From contig JAFZAZ010000037.1 in NCBI GenBank assembly GCA_017561985.1, positions 1-31,443 of the forward strand: a DNA stretch of 31,443 bases. The letters are read 5' to 3'. A program made the translations under genes and the position numbers. Below are positions 16,127 through 23,050 of this stretch, one piece after another; position 1 is the first letter of the stretch, and each line of letters opens with the position of its first letter. The notes under the pieces were generated by a model that saw only the letters and a list, made by a program, of their open reading frames with translations, searched no databases and was not told the DNA's origin. The DNA is from Lachnospiraceae bacterium (GTDB lineage: Bacteria; Bacillota_A; Clostridia; Lachnospirales; Lachnospiraceae).

Positions 16127-16765
16127 ATGACGAAAGCAGTTGTGTTTGATCTCGGCGGCACGCTGATGGAATATGAGGGCATGCCGCTGAACTGGGAAGG
16201 ATATTATTATTGGGGATTTCAGAATGTGAGCCGCAGGAATGCGCTGGATCTTTCGGAGGAGCAGCTTCTTGCGTCGGTTCGCGTGATGAAGAAATATAAC
16301 CCCAGAAACAGCGGCCGGGAGTACGAGGTTGCGCCGGAGATCATTTTCCGGGATGCTGCGGAAGGCTGGCCGACGAGGCCGGAGATCGGGACGATCATCG
16401 AAGATTTCTTCTCGGGGATGTCCCTTGCGGCGCGCACATTCGAGTACGCGGCGGAATTGATCGGCAGATGCAGGCGTGAAGGGCTTTTCATCGCGTGCCT
16501 TACCGACCTTCCGAACGGAATGCCGGACCGGTTGTTCCGAAGCGCGATCAGGGACATCGAGCCGATGCTGGATCTTTACGTCTCCTCGCAGGTGTGCGGG
16601 TTTCGCAAACCGAGCAAAAAGGGACTTGAGTATATCGCGGAGCACTTCGGGATCGACGTCTCCGAGATTTTGCTGGTTGGCGACGAAAAGAAGGACGAGG
16701 ACACGGCGAACAACGCAGGATGTGCGTTTTCGTATATCGACGTGTTTCGGAAAGAGATGAAATAA
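16127..16765 (+). CDS. HAD-superfamily hydrolase
   Basis: The start is the ATG at 16127 behind GGGA; upstream in-frame TTG codons are less likely. The 212-residue protein has motif I FDLGGTL with nucleophile D8, but Gly10 stands where phosphatases usually have the second Asp (general acid/base). Motif III is the lysine in GFRKPSKKGLEYI and motif IV is VGDEKKDEDTANNAG, as in haloacid dehalogenase-like HAD-IA proteins. A helical cap sits between motifs I and II. Missing the second Asp is seen in haloacid dehalogenases and in several uncharacterised DLGGT proteins, so a phosphatase activity is not certain. It lies between the APH-type kinase and the methyltransferase. Confidence 0.87.
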   Translation: MTKAVVFDLGGTLMEYEGMPLNWEGYYYWGFQNVSRRNALDLSEEQLLASVRVMKKYNPRNSGREYEVAPEIIFRDAAEGWPTRPEIGTIIEDFFSGMSLAARTFEYAAELIGRCRREGLFIACLTDLPNGMPDRLFRSAIRDIEPMLDLYVSSQVCGFRKPSKKGLEYIAEHFGIDVSEILLVGDEKKDEDTANNAGCAFSYIDVFRKEMK

Positions 16766-16791
16766 ACCGTGCGGAAAGCCGGTTTATTTTT
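16762..16791 (+). terminator. Terminator-like hairpin overlapping the HAD gene stop
   Basis: ATAAACCG (16762-16769) pairs with CGGTTTAT (16780-16787) with a 10-base loop, followed by TTTT. The HAD stop codon TAA lies in the left arm, so terminating ribosomes would influence folding. The next gene starts 20 bases later, so this may attenuate rather than end the transcript. Confidence 0.6.
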
Positions 16792-16810
16792 CGAAAGGGA
16801 GAAATGAAAA

Positions 16811-17596
16811 ATGCAGTTTGGAAGTGTAAATGATTCGGCGGCTGTGAAAGCGCAGTACGCCACTTCAAAAGGATTGGATCTTCGGATCGCCTTTCACGAT
16901 ATGTATTCCACCAACAGACAGGGCTTCGGCAACTGGCTCGTTTCGCAGTATGAGATCCGCGAGGGGATGAAGGTGCTGGAGGTCGGCTGCGGCACCGGCA
17001 GCATGTGGATCGGCCACGACGATATCCTTTCCCGGTGCGGAAGAGTCGTCCTTGCGGACCTGTCGGAGGGAATGATCGAGAAGGCGAAAGCGAACCTTGG
17101 CGAGAGGGACAATGTCGAGTACCGCACGGAGGACATTCAGAATCTGACGTTTGCGGACGATACGTTTGACGCTGTGATCGCAAACGCGATGCTTTACCAT
17201 GTGCCGGACCTCGCTCAGGGACTTCGGGAAGTGCGAAGAGTCCTGAAGGACGGAGGCGTCTTCTATTGTTCCACGATGGGGGAGAACAACTTCTCCGACG
17301 TGCTTGCCGAGTGGTTCAAACTGGGCGGGGAGGAGTTCCATCCGAACCATGAATTCACGCTGCAAAACGGCGGAGCGAAGCTACGGAAGGAGTTTGCGGA
17401 TGTGAAGGCGCTCGTCTACGAGGACTCGCTTCACATCACCGAGCCGGAGAATCTGATCGAGTATCTTCGAAGCCTCATTTCCTTCAAGGCGATTCTGGAC
17501 ATCCCCGTTCCGCAGATCAGAAAGATACTTGAGGGGCATGTCGAGAACGGAGCGATCGATCTGCCGAAGGAATACGGAACATTCGTGTGTCGATGA
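16811..17596 (+). CDS. Class I SAM-dependent methyltransferase
   Basis: The 261-residue protein has the Rossmann-type methyltransferase motifs: VLEVGCGTGS (55-64, SAM glycine loop), the acidic strand end VVLADLSEGMIEKAKAN, FDAVIANAMLYHVPD (motif IV region) and LKDGGVFYCST. The arrangement is that of UbiE/Methyltransf_11-type small-molecule methyltransferases. The substrate is unknown. The start codon at 16811 follows AAAGGGAG. The gene is followed after 34 bases by the deaminase gene, probably on the same transcript. Confidence 0.88.
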   Translation: MQFGSVNDSAAVKAQYATSKGLDLRIAFHDMYSTNRQGFGNWLVSQYEIREGMKVLEVGCGTGSMWIGHDDILSRCGRVVLADLSEGMIEKAKANLGERDNVEYRTEDIQNLTFADDTFDAVIANAMLYHVPDLAQGLREVRRVLKDGGVFYCSTMGENNFSDVLAEWFKLGGEEFHPNHEFTLQNGGAKLRKEFADVKALVYEDSLHITEPENLIEYLRSLISFKAILDIPVPQIRKILEGHVENGAIDLPKEYGTFVCR

Positions 17597-17630
17597 TCGT
17601 CGGCCGCGCCGTCTCGTGAGGGGGAAAACT

Positions 17631-18125
17631 ATGGTGATATCGGACGAAGGCAAAAGAGTTTCGAAAATAGACACGTATTTAAACTGCGCGGAAGCGTTTG
17701 CTTACCGGAGTACGTGCATCAAGCGGAAGTACGGCGCGGTGATCGTCAAGGATGACGCGGTGATCTCCACGGGCTATAACGGAGCGCCCAGAGGCGAGGA
17801 GAACTGCTGCGATATCGGGTACTGCCCGAGGATCAAAAGAGACCTTCACCAGGGGCAGGGGTATGAGCTGTGCCGGGCGATCCACGCGGAGGCGAACGCT
17901 CTGCTGAACTGTGCGAGGGAGCAGACATTGAACGCCGATCTTTATCTGGCCGGGATCAACCCGGAGGACAACTCCGTCCACAGGGCAAAGCCGTGTCCGC
18001 TGTGCGCGAGAATGATCATTCAGGCGGGCATCCGCAGCGTGTATATGCGCACAGGCCCCAACGCCGGGGATTACATGGTGACGCCGGCGAGGGAACTCAC
18101 CTGGGTTGTGGAGGAAAAAGACTGA
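17631..18125 (+). CDS. dCMP deaminase-like cytidine deaminase-fold enzyme
   Basis: The start is the ATG at 17631 behind GAGGGGG, giving 164 residues; the longer frame from 17529 would add an Arg-rich piece that overlaps the methyltransferase gene. The zinc-site motif is HAEAN (H85, catalytic E87) with PCPLC (C122, C125). The YNGAPRG segment (49-55) and the Cys-rich insert (ENCCDIGYCPR) match the dCMP deaminase/ComEB branch, where the insert carries further ligands. It would convert dCMP to dUMP for thymidylate synthesis. It contains no ComEB-specific neighbour gene here. An alternative is a related deoxynucleotide or tRNA-like deaminase, less likely from motif order. Confidence 0.88.
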   Translation: MVISDEGKRVSKIDTYLNCAEAFAYRSTCIKRKYGAVIVKDDAVISTGYNGAPRGEENCCDIGYCPRIKRDLHQGQGYELCRAIHAEANALLNCAREQTLNADLYLAGINPEDNSVHRAKPCPLCARMIIQAGIRSVYMRTGPNAGDYMVTPARELTWVVEEKD

Positions 18126-18213
18126 CTCCGACAGCCCGGCACATTTTCTGCGCTGCTTGAAATTCTAAGCGTTGCTTAAATCAAACTTTAACGGCACTCT
18201 CTTCCAAAAGCCG

Positions 18214-18235
18214 TGCATATGGTATATAGTATGCA
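18214..18235. promoter_or_regulatory. Candidate promoter with overlapping inverted repeat before the HTH regulator
   Basis: TGCATA (18214-18219) and TATGCA (18230-18235) are perfect inverted half-sites with a 10-base spacer. They enclose a TATAGT (18225-18230) that can be a -10 box. The place fits an operator for the regulator encoded 44 bases downstream; binding is inferred. Confidence 0.45.
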
Positions 18236-18278
18236 TAGGCGCCGGGATAATGAAACAGAATCGAAAGGAAGAAATGCC

Positions 18279-19385
18279 ATGAAAGAACTGGGGAAGAATA
18301 TTGCCGCTTACCGAAAGAGAGCGGAGATCACACAGGAACGCCTCGCGGAGCTGATGCATGTGTCGGTCTCGGCGGTCTCGCAGTGGGAGACCGGAAAGAC
18401 GATGCCGGACATCTCGGCGGTTCCGATCCTCTGCCACGTGCTGAACGTCTCGGCCGATGAACTGCTGTCCATCGATCTTGAGAAGAGGGAGCAGGAGATC
18501 CTCGAGATTAAGAACGAGGCGAAAGAGCTGATTTTTCACCATCATTTGGCGAAGGCGGAGAAGATGCTTCTCGGGGCGCTGAAGCGTTACCCGGACCGCT
18601 GCGACATTATGGACCTGCTGATGGATCTGTACCGGTCGAAGGCAAATGACAACACGAACCCGGACGCCGAGGAGGACTGCAGGAAGGCGATCAAATACGG
18701 CGAGAAGATATTGCAGGAGAGCACGGACGACAACGCGCGGATCGCGGCGAAGCAGGTGCTGTGCATGATGTATTTCAAGCTCGGGGACGAGCGCAAGGCG
18801 AACGAGACAGCATGGACGCTCCCGAGCATGTTCAGCGGAAGAGAGAACATGCTCTGCTGGGTGAGCAGCGGAAAGAACAAAGCGGAGCTCACGCAGAGCT
18901 TGCGGTTCCAGACGTTGTTTCTGCTTTACAACTCAATGGTGTTCAATATGCCGGTCGTCTTCGAGGACGGAAGCTCGGACATGACGGACGACGAGCAGCT
19001 CGAGGTCATCGGAAAATATAAGACCATCATTTCGGTCATGTTCGAAGATGGAGATTACGGATTCTTCCACACGCAGCTGCAGGGGTGCGATGTCTTCGCG
19101 GCGCGCATTCACGCAAAGCGCGGTGAGGCCAAACTTGCCATGGGCAGCCTCAAGTCTGCAGCCGACCACGCGGAGGCGACGCTTGGGATGGAGAAGGACG
19201 GGCGGCACACATCGCTTCTGTTCCGCGGAAGCAGTTTCGGTGAATTCGGCACCGCGAACGGAAACAATATGACCGCAGAGCTTCTTCGTCAGATGCAGGA
19301 CGAAACCTTCGAACTTCTTCGGGAGAACCCGGAGTTCAAGGCACTGGCCGCACGGCTGGAAGCAACGTCGGAGACAAAATACTGA
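18279..19385 (+). CDS. XRE-family HTH regulator with long helical C-terminal domain
   Basis: The start is the ATG at 18279 behind AAAGGAAG. The 368-residue protein has an N-terminal HTH of the Cro/CI type (about 4-60; ITQERLAELMHVSVSAVSQWETGKTMPDI) typical of clostridial regulators, then an all-helical region of about 300 residues. That region contains TPR-like helix pairs (AKAEKMLLGALKRYPDRCDIMDLLMDLYRS and following) and a C-terminal part with YNSMVFNMPVVFEDG that I cannot assign. It is probably a ligand- or protein-sensing repressor or activator. It has its own promoter region with a palindrome and ends at a strong terminator, so it is a single-gene unit. Targets are unknown; autoregulation is plausible. 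Confidence 0.85.
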   Translation: MKELGKNIAAYRKRAEITQERLAELMHVSVSAVSQWETGKTMPDISAVPILCHVLNVSADELLSIDLEKREQEILEIKNEAKELIFHHHLAKAEKMLLGALKRYPDRCDIMDLLMDLYRSKANDNTNPDAEEDCRKAIKYGEKILQESTDDNARIAAKQVLCMMYFKLGDERKANETAWTLPSMFSGRENMLCWVSSGKNKAELTQSLRFQTLFLLYNSMVFNMPVVFEDGSSDMTDDEQLEVIGKYKTIISVMFEDGDYGFFHTQLQGCDVFAARIHAKRGEAKLAMGSLKSAADHAEATLGMEKDGRHTSLLFRGSSFGEFGTANGNNMTAELLRQMQDETFELLRENPEFKALAARLEATSETKY

Positions 19386-19398
19386 ATACGGTAAAAAC

Positions 19399-19430
19399 AG
19401 GAGGAGAGTGATTGCTCTCCTCCTTTCGTT
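19399..19430 (+). terminator. Intrinsic terminator after the HTH regulator
   Basis: AGGAGGAGAG (19399-19408) pairs perfectly with CTCTCCTCCT (19415-19424), 6-base loop, followed by TTCGTT. The preceding AAAAAC gives a modest reverse T-tract, so it may work in both directions. Confidence 0.78.
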
Positions 19431-19475
19431 GTGGACGCAGCAGTGCAAATATGGTATAATAATCGGAAAGACCGA
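19429..19475 (+). promoter_or_regulatory. Sigma-A promoter of the gene at 19492, with hairpin at +1
   Basis: A perfect -10 box TATAAT (19455-19460) with extended TG, and a partial -35 GTGGAC (19429-19434, 20-base spacing) that is not convincing. The predicted start near 19467 falls in TCGG (19463-19466)/CCGA (19472-19475), a small stem with a 5-base loop. Confidence 0.6.
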
Positions 19476-19491
19476 CATGGGGGAGAGAACA

Positions 19492-20100
19492 ATGGGTGTG
19501 ACGATACAGAAGGACGGAATGCTTGTCCGGACTTTATTTTCCGAGAAAAAGATCCCGGGGCATGAGATACGCAGCATCGAGTACGACGACAAATGCGTGC
19601 TGACCGTGACGCTGAACAGCGGCAAGGTGATGAAGCTTAAGAGCTACCCGGTCATGTACGATGAGGAGCTGGGTATGCTCATCCGGGAGTACAATATTCC
19701 GTACCGGAATCTCAACGACATGCAGCCGGTTTTGTACACCGGGGCGGAAGTCGGCAGACTGATCGACGAGACGATGAAGGCGATGAAGGATTGCGCCGGC
19801 GCGACCGTCAGGGCCAGGCTCGGTCAGGAGTACGATGTGGACGTAGCACTCGTCGACAAACTTGTGAATTCTTACGCGGAAATGCGGCTTACGAAGAACG
19901 GGGAGCCGGTGAAGGACTTAACGGGGATCACCGCCGTGAAAATGGAGTCCGACGTGCTCGACGACATGGATCTGGCATTTCTGTGCGAGTGGGATTCACA
20001 GAGCAAATCCGGAAAATACGGCGTGACCAACGAAGTGAAGGACTTCGAGGCGTGCCGGAAATACATCCTGGATTCATTTCTTGAATATCTTTTCGACTGA
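19492..20100 (+). CDS. Hypothetical protein of unknown function, beta-rich N-terminus
   Basis: The start is the ATG at 19492 behind GGGGGAGAG; the ORF extends to 19408 but the promoter -10 lies inside that extension, so it cannot be the start. The 202-residue protein has no signal peptide or membrane segment. The first 60 residues look like alternating strands (GMLVRTLFSEKKIPGHEIRSIEYDDKCVLTVTLNSGKVMKLKSY), reminiscent of a PH-like domain of bacterial proteins. The rest is mixed alpha/beta and acidic. No catalytic motif was seen. It is followed after 46 bases by the flavodoxin lipoprotein gene. I do not recognise the family. Confidence 0.75.
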   Translation: MGVTIQKDGMLVRTLFSEKKIPGHEIRSIEYDDKCVLTVTLNSGKVMKLKSYPVMYDEELGMLIREYNIPYRNLNDMQPVLYTGAEVGRLIDETMKAMKDCAGATVRARLGQEYDVDVALVDKLVNSYAEMRLTKNGEPVKDLTGITAVKMESDVLDDMDLAFLCEWDSQSKSGKYGVTNEVKDFEACRKYILDSFLEYLFD

Positions 20101-20146
20101 TTTCATGCGAGGGGTGTTCGAATCAAAACAGAGGGGGAATTAAACC

Positions 20147-20977
20147 ATGAAAACGATGAGAAAAATAGGCAAATTGCTTCTGTGCATCGGAATGCTGATC
20201 GTTTTGTTCGCTGCGTGCGGTAATGATGACGGAGACGGCGGCGAGTCGCCGAAGACGCAGTATGAAATTCCGGATGTCAGGGGAGTGTATTATTCCACAG
20301 CGATCTCAATGATTGAGAACGGGCTGAAAAATGCCGGTTTCAAGGATTATGAGGTGAGGTACTGCTGGTCCTGGGAAAATTACGATCCGGCCATGGACGC
20401 GTGTATTTTGTATACAAACCCTCCGGCCGGAACGGTGATTGTTGATAACGGAGAGCACGTCTTCATAGAACTGGTGGCAGGGGAACAGGCACCGGTCTCG
20501 AAGGACAAAGTGCTTGTGGTTTATTTTTCGGTGACACACAATACGATGAAGGCTGCGGAAGCGATCACGGAGATCGAAGATGCCGACTCATATGAGATCA
20601 TTCCTGTCGAGCCGTATACGGCCGAGGATATTGATTACCGCAATTTAAACTGCCGCGCGCTGAAGGAGCAGGCCGACGATTCAGCGAGACCTGCGATTGC
20701 CGGCGAAAAGATCGACCTGTCCGGTTACACGAGGATCTATGTGGGTTATCCGATCTGGGCGGGCAGCGAGCCCCGCATCATTGACACATTTGTTGAGAGC
20801 TATGACTTCGGCGATGCTTATGTGATTCCGTTCTGCACTTCCGGAAGCAGCGGGATCGGAACGACCGGAACCCGGCTGGCAGAGCTTGCGGGAAGCGGCA
20901 ATTGGCAGGACGGCATGCGTTTCCCGGGAAACGCGACGCTTGAGGAGATTAAAAGATTGTTTCAATCAATGAGATAA
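20147..20977 (+). CDS. Lipoprotein with PASTA-like domain and flavodoxin domain
   Basis: The 276-residue protein starts behind GGGGGAA with a lipoprotein signal peptide (basic MKTMRKIGK, hydrophobic stretch, lipobox LFAAC with C24). After an acidic Gly/Asp linker comes a PASTA-like domain (about 41-113): IPDVRGVYYSTAISMIENGL, then TNPPAGTVIVDNGEHVFIELV, matching the VPDVxGxxxxxAxxxLxxAG...PxAGxxVxxGxxVxLxV pattern. From about 121 it is a flavodoxin of the Flavodoxin_4 type (KVLVVYFSVTHNTMKAAEAI; GYPIWAGSEPRIIDTFV; PFCTSGSSGIGTT), which binds FMN. The protein would be anchored on the outer face of the membrane. The fusion of a peptidoglycan-binding-type domain to a flavodoxin is unusual; its electron partner is unknown. 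Confidence 0.88.
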   Translation: MKTMRKIGKLLLCIGMLIVLFAACGNDDGDGGESPKTQYEIPDVRGVYYSTAISMIENGLKNAGFKDYEVRYCWSWENYDPAMDACILYTNPPAGTVIVDNGEHVFIELVAGEQAPVSKDKVLVVYFSVTHNTMKAAEAITEIEDADSYEIIPVEPYTAEDIDYRNLNCRALKEQADDSARPAIAGEKIDLSGYTRIYVGYPIWAGSEPRIIDTFVESYDFGDAYVIPFCTSGSSGIGTTGTRLAELAGSGNWQDGMRFPGNATLEEIKRLFQSMR

Positions 20978-20986
20978 TGCAGCGGG

Positions 20987-21005
20987 CAGAACAGGAGGTG
21001 TTCTG
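20987..21005 (+). promoter_or_regulatory. Hairpin that shows the Shine-Dalgarno sequence of the next gene in its loop
   Basis: CAGAACA (20987-20993) and TGTTCTG (20999-21005) are perfectly complementary, and the 5-base loop is exactly GGAGG, the ribosome binding site for the ATG at 21007. A tight loop could limit or tune initiation. Confidence 0.6.
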
Positions 21006-21006
21006 A

Positions 21007-21768
21007 ATGGGACTGGATGTGTATGCGGGAACATTGACAAGGTACTATGCGCGGAACTGGAAGACGATCGTGCAGCAATGGGGCGAGGCGAACGGCTACC
21101 AGGTGAATGTGGTCCGGAGCAGCGCGGACGGCGGGGAGACTGCTTCGCCGGAGGTAATCCTGCAGGCTGTGACCGGATGGCGCGATCAGCTGATCGGTCA
21201 GCTCGGCGGCAGTCTGAAAAAGAAGCCTCTGTGGAAAGAGGACAATGATGCGACGCCGTACTACACGGACAAGCCGGACTGGAGTGCCCTGCATGCGCTG
21301 ATGCTTTATGTGATCTGCAAGGTTAACGGGCAGGAAGTGCCGGTGACGGTACCGAAGAGTTTCGGCCTGCTCGGCACTACCGTCTATGACGAGTTCATGA
21401 AGAAAAATCCGTCGATCTCCCTCATGCAGTGCGACTGCTGGTGGCTTCCGTTCGGCGAGGATTTCATGTTCAGATACATTCTCCCGACCGGGCAGGAGCA
21501 TATGTTTGCGACTGTCGGAAAGCTTAAGGAAGAGCTTAGGCAGATCAATGCGATCGAGTGGAACGCGGACGAGGAAACGATCATCGGTTGGAGAGATGCG
21601 GAGGGTTACCCTGAGGGTATTGTAATGGGAGCCGACAAAAAAGTGAAGACGATGAACGATCCCGATCGCTACAACACGGTATCGCTCGCAAAATTTGCAT
21701 TTTCCATACTCTGGCAGGCGGTAAAGCACTCCGAGCAGCACGGGACATTGATCATTTTCGACTATTGA
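21007..21768 (+). CDS. Hypothetical protein of unknown function
   Basis: The 253-residue protein begins MGLDVYAGTLTRYYARNWKT, has no signal peptide or membrane helix, and seems to be a mixed alpha/beta cytoplasmic protein rich in Trp (WRD, WKE, CDCWWLPFG). I recall similar uncharacterised proteins in Firmicutes with the same conserved start, but no function is known to me. A 13-base direct repeat (GCAGCGGGCAGAA) stands just before the gene (20979-20991) and just after it (21781-21793), so it may have been inserted as a cassette. Translation starts from a Shine-Dalgarno sequence placed in a hairpin loop. Confidence 0.75.
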   Translation: MGLDVYAGTLTRYYARNWKTIVQQWGEANGYQVNVVRSSADGGETASPEVILQAVTGWRDQLIGQLGGSLKKKPLWKEDNDATPYYTDKPDWSALHALMLYVICKVNGQEVPVTVPKSFGLLGTTVYDEFMKKNPSISLMQCDCWWLPFGEDFMFRYILPTGQEHMFATVGKLKEELRQINAIEWNADEETIIGWRDAEGYPEGIVMGADKKVKTMNDPDRYNTVSLAKFAFSILWQAVKHSEQHGTLIIFDY

Positions 21769-21823
21769 TGAACCCGGGCCGCAGCGGGCAGAAACATTCG
21801 GCATTCACTTTGACAAGGGGAAA

Positions 21824-22393
21824 ATGATGAATACGAAAGAGAAAAAAGACAATCCGCTGTACATAGCGCTGGTTTTGGTCTTGATGATCGGACCGTTCAT
21901 TGCGGGACCGTTCCTGTTTGTGAAGAAACACACTCTCGCGGGAATTCTTGCGTTTGTGATTCCCTGGGGATGCCTTGTTCTGATCGGCATTTTGCGAAAG
22001 ATCAAGGCCAAGAGGGACTTTTACCGGATTAAAAACGCATCGGCGCTGGTGGATATCATCCCTGTGTCGGATGAGGAGACGATACGCGCGCTGCGCGACA
22101 ATTCCGCACTCACGTTTCGGGGTGAACCGTCCGAATCGTTTTTGAATCTGCTGTACAACTGGCTGAACAATGAGAGCGTGCTGAAGGAAGAGCGCCTGAA
22201 CCTTTACACATACGACGGAGCACTACTGAAAAAGGCTGTCGGGAAACGCAGAAAATTCGGCGACGAAGAAAAGTTCATGAGCGTCTTCTTAAAAGACCTC
22301 GACATCAACGAAACAAACGAGCGTCAATTTTCGCTTGATCACTTTAAAATCGGCGGCCGGTGGCTTGACGACATCGTCGGCAACAGCAAATGA
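21824..22393 (+). CDS. Small membrane protein with cytoplasmic C-terminal domain, unknown function
   Basis: Two consecutive ATG codons (21824 and 21827) stand behind AAGGGG; the second has the better spacing. The product is about 189 residues with two membrane segments (about 13-32 and 37-57), separated by FVKKHT, followed by a charged soluble domain (about 60-189) with DIIPVSDEETIRALRDNSAL. No motif was recognised. It closes the local unit, with a strong terminator eight bases after the stop. Confidence 0.72.
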   Translation: MMNTKEKKDNPLYIALVLVLMIGPFIAGPFLFVKKHTLAGILAFVIPWGCLVLIGILRKIKAKRDFYRIKNASALVDIIPVSDEETIRALRDNSALTFRGEPSESFLNLLYNWLNNESVLKEERLNLYTYDGALLKKAVGKRRKFGDEEKFMSVFLKDLDINETNERQFSLDHFKIGGRWLDDIVGNSK

Positions 22394-22400
22394 AACAGAG

Positions 22401-22426
22401 AACCGCAGGAATCCCTGCGGTTTTTC
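22401..22426 (+). terminator. Strong intrinsic terminator
   Basis: AACCGCAGG (22401-22409) pairs with CCTGCGGTT (22414-22422), 4-base loop AATC, followed by TTTC. It separates the unit upstream from the twin-operator promoter. Confidence 0.88.
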
Positions 22427-22437
22427 TAAAAAACCTC

Positions 22438-22493
22438 TTGACAAGTACACTTGGCAAGCATATAATCAGGATATGACAAGTACACTTGGCAAG
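22438..22493 (+). promoter_or_regulatory. Consensus promoter between two identical operator-like repeats
   Basis: TTGACA (22438-22443), 17 bases, TATAAT (22461-22466): a consensus sigma-A promoter. The 20-base sequence TGACAAGTACACTTGGCAAG occurs twice, at 22439-22458 and 22474-22493. Each copy holds the inverted repeat CAAGT-N2-ACTTG. The first overlaps the -35 box; the second starts at about the predicted +1 and runs into the ribosome binding site (AAGGAGGGGG, 22491-22500). The copies are 35 bases apart, between three and four helical turns. The likely ligand is the HTH protein encoded at 22833. Confidence 0.88.
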
Positions 22494-22503
22494 GAGGGGG
22501 AAT

Positions 22504-22833
22504 ATGGACAAGGATACTATTTTGCAAATGAGTCGTGAAGAGAACGTGGGAAGACCGGATGAGCGCGAACAATCGGTGGCTTCCACAGCGGCCAAAACAG
22601 GAATGCTGGTCGGTTGCATCGTGTGCGTTGCGCTTGTGTTTCTCGACAGATTTGTACTGCACGTTCCGGAGGTCGCTCTCGCGGCGTGGATGGTTTATTT
22701 TGCAATGTACGGCAGCAGTAATATCGTGCTGTACAGAAAACTTCGGAACCGTCGAAATCTGGACTTCGGAATCATTGCGATTGTCGCTGCCGCAGGTCTC
22801 TGCGCAGCGATGGTGATTAAGAGTGTGATGTGA
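22504..22833 (+). CDS. Small three-helix membrane protein, DUF6442-like
   Basis: The start is the ATG at 22504 behind AAGGAGGGGG. The 109-residue protein has a soluble acidic N-terminus (MDKDTILQMSREENVGRPDEREQ) and three membrane segments (about 32-51, 56-74 and 86-105). Small membrane proteins with the same N-terminal KxxILxxSRxENxxxDEREQ pattern are often encoded directly upstream of a tiny HTH regulator in clostridia (I believe these are DUF6442). The stop codon overlaps the start of the regulator gene. A role as a sensor or anti-regulator at the membrane is possible but inferred from context. Confidence 0.8.
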   Translation: MDKDTILQMSREENVGRPDEREQSVASTAAKTGMLVGCIVCVALVFLDRFVLHVPEVALAAWMVYFAMYGSSNIVLYRKLRNRRNLDFGIIAIVAAAGLCAAMVIKSVM

Positions 22834-23039
22834 TGAACGAAAAGCTGATTCTGAAAAACAATCTCAGGGAGATCCGCATGGAGAAAGGCCTGTCGCAGCA
22901 GCAGCTGGCGGACCTGGTCGGAGTGTCGCGCAACACGATCAGTTCCATCGAGACGGGGCAGTTCAATCCCACGGCAAAACTGGCGCTGATCCTTAGCATC
23001 GCACTGGAAAAGAAATTTGAGGAGATATTCTACTTCTGA
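22833..23039 (+). CDS. Minimal HTH regulator (YozG/XRE type), probable autorepressor
   Basis: The start is the ATG at 22833, whose A is the last base of the preceding TGA stop. The 68-residue protein is essentially only an HTH domain: LRENLREIRMEKGLSQQQLADLVGVSRNTISSIETGQFNPTAKLAL-type pattern (NNLREIRMEKGLSQQQLAD, then NTISSIETGQFNPTAKLAL), ending in KKFEEIFYF. It matches the small COG1476 family (YozG, YgzD). Such dimers bind short palindromes, and two identical candidate operators lie at the promoter of this operon, so autoregulation is likely. It is followed after 11 bases by a small beta-rich protein gene. Confidence 0.93.
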   Translation: MNEKLILKNNLREIRMEKGLSQQQLADLVGVSRNTISSIETGQFNPTAKLALILSIALEKKFEEIFYF

Positions 23040-23050
23040 GGAGGCATTTC

